Positions 1 through 7,559 of a stretch of DNA of 13,830 bases are shown piece after piece. Each line of letters starts with the position of its first letter. Within the stretch, counting starts at the first letter, position 1. The translations under genes and the position numbers were made by a program. Source of the stretch: Chitinophagaceae bacterium (GTDB lineage Bacteria > Bacteroidota > Bacteroidia > Chitinophagales > Chitinophagaceae); NCBI GenBank assembly GCA_019454915.1, contig JACFNM010000083.1, positions 1 to 13,830 on the forward strand. The letters run 5' to 3'. Below the pieces are notes generated by a model. That model was given only the letters and a program-made list of their open reading frames with translations. It was not told where the DNA came from and searched no databases.

Positions 1-55
1 CCCTGGTTACTCGGCCCAGGGCGCCGGGATCCTGAGGGATATCTTCTCTTTTCAT
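1..55 (-). CDS. Start of a small protein downstream of darB (partial)
   Basis: An ATG at 55-53 on the minus strand opens a frame that stays open for 18 codons to the window edge; it begins MKREDIPQDPGALG. It lies 27 nt after the darB stop codon and has a strong AAGGAG ribosome-binding site (positions 67-62) six bases before the ATG, which is notable because Bacteroidota genes often lack one. From memory, a short conserved protein with a similar N-terminus sits beside darB in Bacteroidota flexirubin-type clusters, so I infer it is the next gene of the pigment operon. Its function is unknown to me, and the rest lies outside the window. Confidence 0.7.
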   Translation of the reverse strand, partial: MKREDIPQDPGALGRVTR

Positions 56-82
56 ATTTTGCTCCTTTTCTGTTAAAATGAA

Positions 83-1231
83 TTACACCACGGTCAACAG
101 ACCGTACATATAGGAAAACCGCGAGCTTTCCGGAACGAGTAATAATATTTTGTCTCCCTTTTTGAGACGGCCGCTGTGAAACAATTCGTCCACCATCAGG
201 TAAACGGAAGCAGCGCCCACATTGCCCACCGTACTCAGATTGACAAACCATTTTTCATAGGGTATCTTCATGCCATTGTATTCGAGTCGCTCATAGATTT
301 TACTCTTGAAGAAATTACTCGACATGTGCGGAAGAAAATAATCTATGTCATCAGGAGTCAGTCCCTTTGCATCAAATAATTCCTTCAGCCTGATCCCGCC
401 CAAAGGCACGATGTATTCGCTCAGCAATTTTACGTCCTGCTTGATGCTCAGGATGGACTGATCTACCAGTTCATCGGGCGAATATTCAAGAAAACTTTTG
501 AGCGACCCGTCTTCCATTTTTTCACTTCCCATGTACATGCAGGCTTCCATTTCCTGCGCATAGGAAACGCCTTCCAGCCATTCAACGCGTAAAGAAATAT
601 CCTCTTCGTTCTTCTTATCCGACAGAAAGAATGCAGAGGCTCCGTCTGAAAGCATCCAGCGAAGAAAATCCTTTTCAAAGCTGATATAAGGATTGGCTTC
701 GAGTTCTTTTAGTTTCATTACTTCGTCCTCAAACAATTCGGCACGAAGCGAGGCTGAAAATCTTTCCGAGCCGGTAGCCACCGCGTTTTCCACGTCGTCC
801 GACTTAATCGCCAGGAAAGCGTATTTTAATGCGTGCATGCCTGCGCAACAAACACCGGCAGGAGATACTACTTCTATGGCTTTTGTTTCGGGCAGATAAC
901 CGTGTACCATCACCCCGTGAGAAGGCATCATCTGGTCGGGAGAAGACGTACCGCAGGAAAGCAACTGCAGGGATTGCAGATTTTGCGGTGTGCCATTAAA
1001 TAGTGTCCTGATGGCCTGGGCCGTCATTTCAGCATTTGTATGGGTGACTTTACCTCCTTTTTCTAAGGCATAATAGCGATTGGTAATACCGTTGTTTCTT
1101 AAGACAATACGTTTTGATTTGGATGGTTTATCATTTATATATCCCAAAAACTCCTCCATTTCATCATTCGAAACGGGACTGTTTGGAAAAAAACTCGCTG
1201 TTCTCGTAATATAGACTTCCTTCAATGACAT
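83..1231 (-). CDS. darB: DarB-type beta-ketoacyl-ACP synthase III (dialkylresorcinol/flexirubin biosynthesis)
   Basis: This 382-aa protein has the ketosynthase III (thiolase) fold signature. The nucleophile region is SPAGVCCAG with Cys129 as likely catalytic cysteine, the histidine is in PHMSSN (His302), and the asparagine is in GNVGAAS (Asn337), so the Cys-His-Asn triad is complete. DarB enzymes join a beta-ketoacyl thioester to a second acyl chain; DarA then completes the cyclohexanedione/resorcinol ring of dialkylresorcinols, which form the alcohol part of flexirubin pigments. The assignment to DarB rather than housekeeping FabH rests on length (FabH is about 320 aa), the divergent N-terminus and the adjacent darA-like gene. 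It starts 69 nt after darA in the same direction. A candidate internal promoter lies just upstream, so it may also be transcribed separately. It is probably cytoplasmic: no signal peptide or membrane segment is seen. Confidence 0.88.
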   Translation of the reverse strand: MSLKEVYITRTASFFPNSPVSNDEMEEFLGYINDKPSKSKRIVLRNNGITNRYYALEKGGKVTHTNAEMTAQAIRTLFNGTPQNLQSLQLLSCGTSSPDQMMPSHGVMVHGYLPETKAIEVVSPAGVCCAGMHALKYAFLAIKSDDVENAVATGSERFSASLRAELFEDEVMKLKELEANPYISFEKDFLRWMLSDGASAFFLSDKKNEEDISLRVEWLEGVSYAQEMEACMYMGSEKMEDGSLKSFLEYSPDELVDQSILSIKQDVKLLSEYIVPLGGIRLKELFDAKGLTPDDIDYFLPHMSSNFFKSKIYERLEYNGMKIPYEKWFVNLSTVGNVGAASVYLMVDELFHSGRLKKGDKILLLVPESSRFSYMYGLLTVV

Positions 1232-1250
1232 TTTCTTACAATATGAAAAT

Positions 1251-1280
1251 CAAAAATAGAGTTTTATTCAATAATACGAA
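1251..1280 (-). promoter_or_regulatory. Candidate internal promoter for darB
   Basis: On the minus strand the darA-darB gap contains TATTTTTG (1258-1251), an exact match to the Bacteroidota -7 element TAnnTTTG. A weaker -33-like TTCG (1280-1277) lies 18 nt further upstream. The -7 box ends 19 nt before the darB ATG, a plausible leader length. The match is short and AT-rich, so chance is possible. Confidence 0.35.
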
Positions 1281-1300
1281 TGGCTGTTAACTTTGAGAAC

Positions 1301-2209
1301 TCACAAAGATCTGACACTTTGGTAATATTCTACCTGATTTCTGATTCGTTTTCCTAAAAAAGGTTTGAAAAAAATGGCGTCAACCAGCAGGATGATAGGG
1401 GCAGCAACGCACAATGCAATGAGAAGATAATATTTGAATGCCACCAGCAGGGTCTTTCTTTTTTTACTACCATGAATAATTTTGGACCATATTGAGAAAA
1501 TTTTCCCGGCTTTTCGTTCTATGAACATGAGGGAGTATTGAATGTTAACCGCCTGCTGCGCAATCAATGCGGGTTGCAGCGTATCCAGGGCGTTATTTTC
1601 AAAATGCTTTTTGACCGTTTCTCCGAAAACAGCAGCGCCTTCAATGTCCTTATCCGAGACTCCCGGCCTGGGAAAAATACCCCATTTCCGGTCTTTTTTT
1701 CCGGTTAGCATCCAGTAAAAAATGGTGACGAGGCTGGCGTAGTTGTTGTGCCGGTCAACCAGGGCAATATTGCCCACGAGGTTGGCAGAAGATGCGCTGA
1801 GTAATTTCTTTATTTTCTCCTGCGCGTTGATCCACATGTTCCTGCAGCCGCTAATCGTAATCACCGGTGTGTTTTTGAGCCTCGCTTTAAAGTCCGGATG
1901 TTGAAGAACAGAGTTGATGGGTATGCTGGGCGATAAAAACCAGGGTTGGTAGCCAATAATAATAAGGTCATAGCGCACTTCTTTGAAGACCAGAGGCTCC
2001 AGTTCAACGGGAGTCGTTGTGACGCTTTCCGGCATTACGTTAAAAAAAGTGGGGGTAGTCCAGGGAAAAGGATATGCCGCTGCGGGACGGATACGCAATT
2101 TCTCCAGTGTTATTTCAGGAGAAGATAAAAGGGGTTCCGTAAAATGACTGATGATATCTTCCATTTGTCCGGATTGGGTAAAATAAACAGCTAATACCTT
2201 TTTACTCAT
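1301..2209 (-). CDS. darA: DarA-type dialkylresorcinol condensing enzyme
   Basis: This 302-aa protein starts with a flavodoxin-like strand and loop (KKVLAVYFTQSGQ, residues 3-15), followed by a second alpha/beta core strand (DLIIIGYQPWFLSPS, 81-95) and an ITISGCRNMW strand (118-126). One hydrophobic segment near the C-terminus (about 255-281) suggests membrane attachment. This layout fits the DarA family, which acts with DarB to make 2,5-dialkylresorcinols; in Bacteroidota these are esterified to aryl-polyene acids to give flexirubins. It lies 11 nt after the preceding gene and 69 nt before darB, all on one strand, which supports one operon. No Shine-Dalgarno sequence is evident. The family call is from recognition of the sequence and its neighbour, not from a search. 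Confidence 0.87.
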   Translation of the reverse strand: MSKKVLAVYFTQSGQMEDIISHFTEPLLSSPEITLEKLRIRPAAAYPFPWTTPTFFNVMPESVTTTPVELEPLVFKEVRYDLIIIGYQPWFLSPSIPINSVLQHPDFKARLKNTPVITISGCRNMWINAQEKIKKLLSASSANLVGNIALVDRHNNYASLVTIFYWMLTGKKDRKWGIFPRPGVSDKDIEGAAVFGETVKKHFENNALDTLQPALIAQQAVNIQYSLMFIERKAGKIFSIWSKIIHGSKKRKTLLVAFKYYLLIALCVAAPIILLVDAIFFKPFLGKRIRNQVEYYQSVRSL

Positions 2210-2220
2210 TCTTAATACTT

Positions 2221-2730
2221 TTAGAAATCTCCCGGGGACAATACTGAAGAAGATTTACTGTAATCTAAAATAATTTTCCGGAGTTCCACCGGACCCGACT
2301 GAAAATGGGCGATAAGATAATTCCGGTCTTCCTCCAGTTGTTTATGGTATCCAAGCACCTTTGGCGCTTTTTCCTGTATAACCAGTCGTAAAAACCGGAA
2401 CTCAACGTCGTCGTGTTCGCGGATAGCCTCTTCAAGTTTTTCTTTTCCGCTCTTAAACTCCTTAAGCTTACGGGATGCTCCTTTGATGAGTCCCGCTTTC
2501 TTCATGATAAGCGCCCCGGCATAAGCCCCCTTATAGTTGAAATTGCTATGCAGGATGGTTTTTAATTGCTTTTGAATCGCCACGGTGTCTTCGCTGATAA
2601 AAGCGGCATAGAATGGCTCCCGGTTGAACCTGCCGGATTCGGTTTGAGCGGGCGTTGACTGAGTTGCACCGAACAACAGCACTACCACGATCCAGATATT
2701 TGGCCAGCCAAAGAGGCGCTTATTTTTCAT
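2221..2730 (-). CDS. Exported protein of unknown function heading the darA-darB operon
   Basis: This 169-aa protein has a short basic N-terminus, a hydrophobic stretch (about residues 9-22) and a likely signal peptidase site after TPAQ, so it should enter the periplasm. The mature part is helical and charged, with EFRFLRLVIQEKAP and KVLGYHKQLEEDRNYL stretches (residues about 110-138). Similar short exported proteins occur in Bacteroidota, and I believe in flexirubin clusters, but I know of no assigned activity. It ends 11 nt before darA and is probably co-transcribed as the first gene, so a role in handling, export or assembly of the pigment is possible but only inferred from position. No catalytic motif is visible. 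Confidence 0.8.
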   Translation of the reverse strand: MKNKRLFGWPNIWIVVVLLFGATQSTPAQTESGRFNREPFYAAFISEDTVAIQKQLKTILHSNFNYKGAYAGALIMKKAGLIKGASRKLKEFKSGKEKLEEAIREHDDVEFRFLRLVIQEKAPKVLGYHKQLEEDRNYLIAHFQSGPVELRKIILDYSKSSSVLSPGDF

Positions 2731-2737
2731 AACCCGT

Positions 2738-2745
2738 CAAATATA
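2738..2745 (-). promoter_or_regulatory. Possible -7 element for the pigment operon
   Basis: TATATTTG on the minus strand (2745-2738) matches TAnnTTTG exactly. It ends only seven bases before the annotated ATG at 2730, which would make the transcript nearly leaderless, and no -33 TTTG is present at the usual spacing. Either the message is leaderless or the match is fortuitous. Confidence 0.3.
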
Positions 2746-2860
2746 ATAAGAATAATACTTTATGACGGGATCGGTTTCCAGCCGGTTGTGACGAATTGTT
2801 GGGACTTACTGAAAACTTATGTTAACAACTATTTAAATGCCGTTGTATATATCCGGATAG

Positions 2861-2892
2861 TTTAGATGATCACTCTTTCGAGCCTATCTTTG
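2861..2892 (+). promoter_or_regulatory. Promoter of the beta-barrel gene
   Basis: TTTA (2861-2864), a 20-nt spacer and TATCTTTG (2885-2892) fit the Bacteroidota sigma-A pattern, with an exact -7 match and three of four bases at -33. The start codon at 2915 follows 22 nt after the -7 box. It faces away from the pigment operon, making 2731-2914 a divergent promoter region. Confidence 0.55.
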
Positions 2893-2914
2893 CGCAATCA
2901 AATTGAAAATTATT

Positions 2915-3445
2915 ATGATAAAAAGACTATTAAGCATGACTCTTATATTGACGGGTCTTAGCTTTGTTGCTAAATCACAGGGAGATTATAAGAATGCCAT
3001 CGGTGTACGTCTCGCTACGCCTGATTCTTATTATAATATCTTTTCATTTTCATATAAGGATTTTGTCAGTAACGCCGGTGCGATAGAAATAAATGCCGGC
3101 GGGGGAAGCAAGCGATCTGGTGGGGATGATGACCGGTATCATCCGTTTAGTCTATCGGTATCAGGAACTTATCAACATCATTTTGATATGGCTGTTAGTG
3201 GATTAAGGTGGTTTGTTGGCGGAGGAGCGGTGATGTATAACTCATTTTCCGGTAAAAATAACTACAGAGGCTTTGGTTTTGGAATTTATCCTACGGGAGG
3301 GATAGATTATAAGTTTAATCTTATCCCACTGAACCTGACTGCAGATTACCGGCCAACCGTATTTTTCGCTCACCCGGGAAATCAGGATACATTTCATCCC
3401 TATGATTTTGGGATATCGGCGCGTTATGTGATCGGTGGGAAATAA
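2915..3445 (+). CDS. Small outer-membrane beta-barrel protein
   Basis: The 176-aa product begins with a signal peptide (MIKRLLSMTLILTGLSFVAKSQ) probably cleaved after AKSQ. The remainder has alternating hydrophobic/polar strands rich in Gly, Tyr and Phe (IGVRLATPDSYYNIFSFSY, GLRWFVGGGAVMY, FGFGIYPTGGIDYKF, LNLTADYRPTVFF) and ends with a strand, FGISARYVIGGK, typical of eight-stranded barrels of the OmpW/OmpX-like 'outer membrane beta-barrel' class. I chose the ATG at 2915 rather than the in-frame TTG at 2903 because it gives a normal signal peptide and sits well after the promoter. It has its own promoter and appears to be a single-gene unit. The substrate or role cannot be read from the sequence. 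Confidence 0.8.
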   Translation: MIKRLLSMTLILTGLSFVAKSQGDYKNAIGVRLATPDSYYNIFSFSYKDFVSNAGAIEINAGGGSKRSGGDDDRYHPFSLSVSGTYQHHFDMAVSGLRWFVGGGAVMYNSFSGKNNYRGFGFGIYPTGGIDYKFNLIPLNLTADYRPTVFFAHPGNQDTFHPYDFGISARYVIGGK

Positions 3446-3747
3446 CAGAGGGTTGGTTTTCAGGCTTCTAAAGGTTTGAAAGCGTTTTGTCAATTAACCG
3501 GGCTGACGGACGACCGGATAGCCGTAGGATATGTACATGTTGCCGAAATAAAGCCATTACGGGCTGGGTTTCACAGGAAATATTTTGTGCCTGGTAAAGA
3601 TGGCCCTTTCACCCTGTCAAAGAAAGTACAAGGGATTGTTAGCGGTATAAATGAAATCCTGAAAATTCCGACTACATTGCCTATTAGCATAAAGATAGTT
3701 GTGAATTTCTAACGAAGGCTATGGGTTATCGTTATCCGTACCGATGT
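3446..3747 (+). other. Intergenic stretch with an open frame directly after the barrel-gene stop
   Basis: No convincing gene is seen. The plus strand stays open in the same frame as the preceding gene from its TAA to a stop at 3710-3712, about 88 codons, containing GLTDDRIAVGYVHVAEIKPL and FVPGKDGPFT. It has no ATG, only a TTG at 3476, no promoter and no recognisable family. The reading could be chance, a decayed gene, or a lost C-terminal part. No terminator hairpin was recognised. Confidence 0.3.
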
Positions 3748-4769
3748 TCAATCATATTGCAATTTAAACTTACTCAGATCGGGTTCGTGTTTTCTCATTC
3801 TCCTGAGTTCATATTCGTAGATGATATTCCCTACTTCATTGAAGAAAGGGTATCCGGGATCATCATAATCGTATGTGTCGTCATTCAGTATGCCGTCGCT
3901 GTTTACATAAATATTTCCGGAAAGCATGAACTCCAGGTTGTTTTTAAAATCTACGATATAAGCGATATCTGTCAGGAAACCATAGCTCCAGCCTGCTTTA
4001 TTGAACACACGAATATGGTTGGGTATCTTTTGCTTCCCGGCCCTGAAAAAGAAAAACTTGGTGTAGCTGTCAAAGAATTTTTCCGTATCATATTTCGGGA
4101 ATGAACTTTCCCGGGGTAACTCAGACATGTATTGATACAAAAAACGATAGTTTATTTTTTGCGTCTACAAACCGGATGGGATTGGTATGCCTGTTCTCCT
4201 CATCCGTGGCCTTTACAAAACGGCGGGTTATTCGAACGTCTTTATATCCCATCTGCCAGAGGCGTTCATTGATTGTCTTTTGCCCCACAAATTCATAGAG
4301 CCGGTTATACGCATCGTTGTCGCTCACTAAAAATATCTTCCGGATATAGTGCCCTACAGAAGGCAGCTTGTTTTCAGCAGAAAAGTCATTCTGAGCGGAA
4401 GTCTGAGCACTATAATTACTATCGGTAAGCATGGGTGTATTTTTATCAACACCTGCCACTTTAATTTGGTTTAATTTTTCAAGAGCGAGAAAGGCCACCG
4501 GCATTTTAACGGTTGATGCCGGGTTGAAATATTGCTCCCTATCCACCATCAGATAATGATGATGGAAGGATGGAACATTTTTTTTGTCCCGGTCAATTTT
4601 TGTGTAAATAAGCTGATAGTGAAAGCTGTCGGGACGATTTAATATCATCGTTAGCCGTGGAGAGGCTTTCCTGTAGAGCAGTTCTCTGAGCCATGGGCTT
4701 GTTTTTCCCTGCGACTGTAACATACCATATAAAAATAGACATACGACTGAAATACATTCTTCTCGCCAT
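3748..4769 (-). pseudogene. Class A beta-lactamase-like serine hydrolase, frameshifted
   Basis: Two overlapping minus-strand frames together encode a serine hydrolase of the class A beta-lactamase/penicillin-recognising fold. The upstream frame (4723-4121, 200 aa) carries the Ser-x-x-Lys motif STVK (Ser70 to Lys73 of that frame) in FNPASTVKMPVAFLALEKL, and SDN at 134-136. The downstream frame (4140-3748) carries the third motif as KAG in VFNKAGWSYGF. The shift occurs at a run of six T (4147-4142 region): removing one T would join KNKLSF to LYQYMSELPRE. The N-terminus also looks broken: the frame before residue 1 reads ISVVCLFLYGMLQSQ, a good signal-peptide core without a start codon, while an ATG at 4769-4767 is one base out of frame. 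The intact product would be a periplasmic hydrolase of about 335 aa. True decay, sequencing error and slippage at the T run cannot be told apart here. Confidence 0.7.
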
Positions 4770-5086
4770 GAATGTACAAAAAGGAATCTTTTTCGTCCTG
4801 GCTTTTATTATCGGATCATCTATTTCCATAGGGCAGACTGATAAGCAACTATGTTTCTTACCCGATTCCGGAAATGCCTCAACCTGTAAAAGCAATATCC
4901 ATTCCTCCCATTTTCCCACATCCTTATACTTCCATCTGGCAAAACCCGCCTGCTCCCATCTACACGCCCCAACCACGCCCAATGGAAGATTTTGATCAAA
5001 ACCAGGGGCTGATACTCTATCGGACCAAATTGATTGGACACAAGAGCGACAAATTGAATAATTGCGAAAATTGTTTGCTAACTTGA
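4768..5086 (+). pseudogene. Possible small proline-rich exported protein, apparently frameshifted
   Basis: An ATG at 4768 opens a convincing signal peptide (MNVQKGIFFVLAFIIGSSIS, ending IGQTD), but that frame then reads as low-quality sequence to a stop at 4995. The neighbouring frame (from about 4832 to a stop at 5084-5086) encodes a proline-rich segment (PEMPQPVKAISIPPIFPHPY, then PPAPIYTPQPRPMEDFDQNQ) and ends with NCENCLLT. Skipping one base near 4840 would fuse signal peptide and proline-rich domain into a product of about 105 aa. I do not recognise a family. The start codon overlaps, on the opposite strand, the likely start of the serine hydrolase, so at least one of the two starts may be wrong. 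No promoter match is seen upstream. Confidence 0.35.
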
Positions 5087-5119
5087 ACGCGACTGACAAT
5101 TAAATGAAATTTTTTTCTG

Positions 5120-7408
5120 ATGAACAGGTACTTGATTATTCTATGGTTTTTGTCGGCTCCCCTTTTTGTAAGCGCCCAGCCGTTGCCCCGTCACGATCTT
5201 GTTTTTGATAAACTCGCTACTACCTGGGATGAAGCGATCCCGCTTGGGAATGCTACCCTCGGAGCGCTCATCTGGCAGAAGGATGGTCGCTTACGTTTTT
5301 CGTTAGACCGGTCGGATATATGGGATATGCGGCCTATGAAAGGATTGCACAGAAAGGAATTTTCCTACCAGTGGATAAAGGAGCAGGTAGATAAAAATAA
5401 TTACAAACCCGTACAGGAATACTTTGACGAACCTTACGACAAGCAACCGGCGCCCTCAAAAATCCCCGCAGGTGCTTTGGAATTTAATATTCCTCCGGAA
5501 GTGGGTGTGAAATCCGTACGACTTATTTTATCAAATGCACTCAGCGAAATTCTATGGACGAATGGCATGAAGTTGCAAACTTTTATTCATGCCACGCAAC
5601 CGGTGGGTTGGTTTCGTTTTGAGAACGTTCCATTGGACATTATACCCCGGTTAGTGGCACCTCCCTACGAAGCCGATATAAAAGAAGGAGGCGAGGTTAA
5701 TTCCGTAGTTGGTGATGATCTTGTACGGTTAGGATACAAACAGGGCGCTGTGCAGACGGCAGATAACAGTATCACATACAGACAGGAGGGTTGGGGAGGT
5801 TTCCAATATGAAATTTATGTTCAGTGGAAAAAGATAAACGCCACCACCATTGAAGGCGCATGGAGTATATCCTCGCATTATCCGGGGAAAAGTGACGAGG
5901 AGCCGGCTACTCAGACGGTTAAAAATAGTGTACGAAAAGGATGGGCCGCTGCACGGAAAGAACACATAAACTGGTGGAAGAGTTTTTGGAGCAAATCAGC
6001 GATTCAAATCCCTGATGAACGTTTAGAGAAGCAATGGTATTTGGAACAGTACAAATTCGGCGCCACCGCAAGACGGGGCGCCCCGCCTATCTCCCTGCAG
6101 GCCGTATGGACTGCCGATAATGGCAGAATCCCGCCATGGAAAGGAGATTATCATCATGATCTGAATACCCAGTTGAGTTATTGGCCCGCTTATAGCGGCA
6201 ACCATATGGAAGAGGCCCTGGGCTATCTCGACCATTTGGATGAGCATAAAGAAAATTATAAGCGATATACAAAACTATTCTTTGGAAAAGAGGGACTGGC
6301 GGTACCCGGGGTTACCACCCTCGATGGCACTGAAATGGGAGGCTGGGTGCAGTACTCGCTTTCACCCACGGTCTCGTCCTGGCTGGCACACCATTATTAT
6401 TTACAGTGGAAATACAGCGCGGATCAGATATTTTTGAAAGACAGAGCCTATCCGTGGTTGAAGGATGTTTGTACCTTTTTGGAAAACCTGACGTTTATAG
6501 ATGAGCATGGATTTCGGAAATTACCAATGAGCTCAAGTCCTGAAATTAATGATAACCGGATAAGCGCCTGGTTTCATCAGAATACCAATTATGATTTGGC
6601 GTTGATGAAATTCAGTTTTTCAGCCGCGGCTGAAATGGCACAGGCTCTGGGCTTAGAAGACGAGTCCGCTCACTGGAAAAAGATTCTGTCACAGTTTGGC
6701 GACTATGCGCTGTCTGATAACCATGAACTCAAGTTCGCTCCGGATCTACCCTATAATGTGTCCCACCGGCACTTCTCTCACATGATGGCCATTCACCCGT
6801 TGGGATTGATTAGATGGGAAGACGGTGAGCCCGCTCAGCAAATTATAAAAAACACAATCGAACTGCTTAAAAAGGTGGGGCCTGATTATTGGTGCGGATA
6901 TTCCTATTCGTGGTTAGGGAATATACAGGCCAGGGCCAAGAACGGGGAAGGGGCGGCCGAAGCCTTAGAAATTTTTGCGAAAGCTTTTTGTCTGCCCAAT
7001 AGCTTCCATGTCAATGGCGATCAAACCAAATCAGGTTTTTCTAAATTGACTTATCGTCCTTTTACCTTAGAAGGAAATTTTGCATTTGCGGCAGGTATCC
7101 AGGAAATGCTGCTGCAGAGCTATGCCGGGTTCATTGAAATTATGCCGGCGGTACCTGAAAGCTGGCAGGATATTTCGTTTCGGAAATTAAGAGCAGAAGG
7201 CGCTTTCCTGGTTGACGCAAAGAAAGAACATGGGAAAGTGACGGAGGTGAAGATTGTTTCTGAAATTGGAGGAAAGACGAAGCTGAAACTTCCATTTGAA
7301 AAATGGAAAATTCAAAAACGTGAAGGAGTGGTTGTGCGCGAATTGGGCCAGGGTTTTCTGGAAATGGATTATAAAAAAAATGGAATGATTGTACTAATAA
7401 GTGATTGA
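5120..7408 (+). CDS. Secreted GH95-type glycoside hydrolase (alpha-L-fucosidase/galactosidase family)
   Basis: The 762-aa protein has a signal peptide (residues 1-20, ending VSAQ) and the GH95 arrangement: an N-terminal beta domain opening with WDEAIPLGNATLGALIW (36-52), a linker, an (alpha/alpha)6 barrel from about residue 290, and a C-terminal beta domain from about 665. Barrel landmarks are LQAVW (326-330), PPWKGDYHHDLNTQLSYWP (338-356), SSSPE (471-475), HRHFSH (549-554) and LEGNFAFAAGIQEMLLQS (650-667). Glu475 matches the family's usual acid in SPE. The usual NxN is DLN here (Asp347, Asn349) and the usual DGNFG is EGNF (Glu651), so specificity may differ from fucosidases. Length is close to the family's usual 750-800. 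Members remove terminal alpha-L-fucose or L-galactose from plant or host glycans; the substrate here is unknown. It is followed by lhgO 151 nt away with its own promoter, so it is probably a single-gene unit. Confidence 0.8.
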   Translation: MNRYLIILWFLSAPLFVSAQPLPRHDLVFDKLATTWDEAIPLGNATLGALIWQKDGRLRFSLDRSDIWDMRPMKGLHRKEFSYQWIKEQVDKNNYKPVQEYFDEPYDKQPAPSKIPAGALEFNIPPEVGVKSVRLILSNALSEILWTNGMKLQTFIHATQPVGWFRFENVPLDIIPRLVAPPYEADIKEGGEVNSVVGDDLVRLGYKQGAVQTADNSITYRQEGWGGFQYEIYVQWKKINATTIEGAWSISSHYPGKSDEEPATQTVKNSVRKGWAAARKEHINWWKSFWSKSAIQIPDERLEKQWYLEQYKFGATARRGAPPISLQAVWTADNGRIPPWKGDYHHDLNTQLSYWPAYSGNHMEEALGYLDHLDEHKENYKRYTKLFFGKEGLAVPGVTTLDGTEMGGWVQYSLSPTVSSWLAHHYYLQWKYSADQIFLKDRAYPWLKDVCTFLENLTFIDEHGFRKLPMSSSPEINDNRISAWFHQNTNYDLALMKFSFSAAAEMAQALGLEDESAHWKKILSQFGDYALSDNHELKFAPDLPYNVSHRHFSHMMAIHPLGLIRWEDGEPAQQIIKNTIELLKKVGPDYWCGYSYSWLGNIQARAKNGEGAAEALEIFAKAFCLPNSFHVNGDQTKSGFSKLTYRPFTLEGNFAFAAGIQEMLLQSYAGFIEIMPAVPESWQDISFRKLRAEGAFLVDAKKEHGKVTEVKIVSEIGGKTKLKLPFEKWKIQKREGVVVRELGQGFLEMDYKKNGMIVLISD

Positions 7409-7500
7409 AGCGAATATGAGGGTGCTGAAGTATCTATAGAAGGCTTAAAATAGAAATTTAAAATTTCCATCCGATTATGTCCAAATAAAGAAACTACTTC

Positions 7501-7531
7501 TTTGCTACACGATTCTTCTCCGGTAATTTTG
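7501..7531 (+). promoter_or_regulatory. Promoter of lhgO
   Basis: TTTG (7501-7504), exactly 19 nt, then TAATTTTG (7524-7531) is a full match to the Bacteroidota consensus TTTG-N19-TAnnTTTG. The start codon at 7560 follows 28 nt later. A GGGGGG tract (7548-7553) six bases before the ATG may act as a weak ribosome-binding site. This is the best promoter in the window and separates lhgO from the upstream glycosidase. Confidence 0.7.
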
Positions 7532-7559
7532 CATTCTAAAAAAACCAGGGGGGTGATAT

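Noticed and set aside
4593..5099. Long minus-strand frame across the hydrolase N-terminus
   Set aside because: It runs in a different frame from the hydrolase core and has no protein-like domain; only its ATG at 4769 is of possible use as the original hydrolase start.
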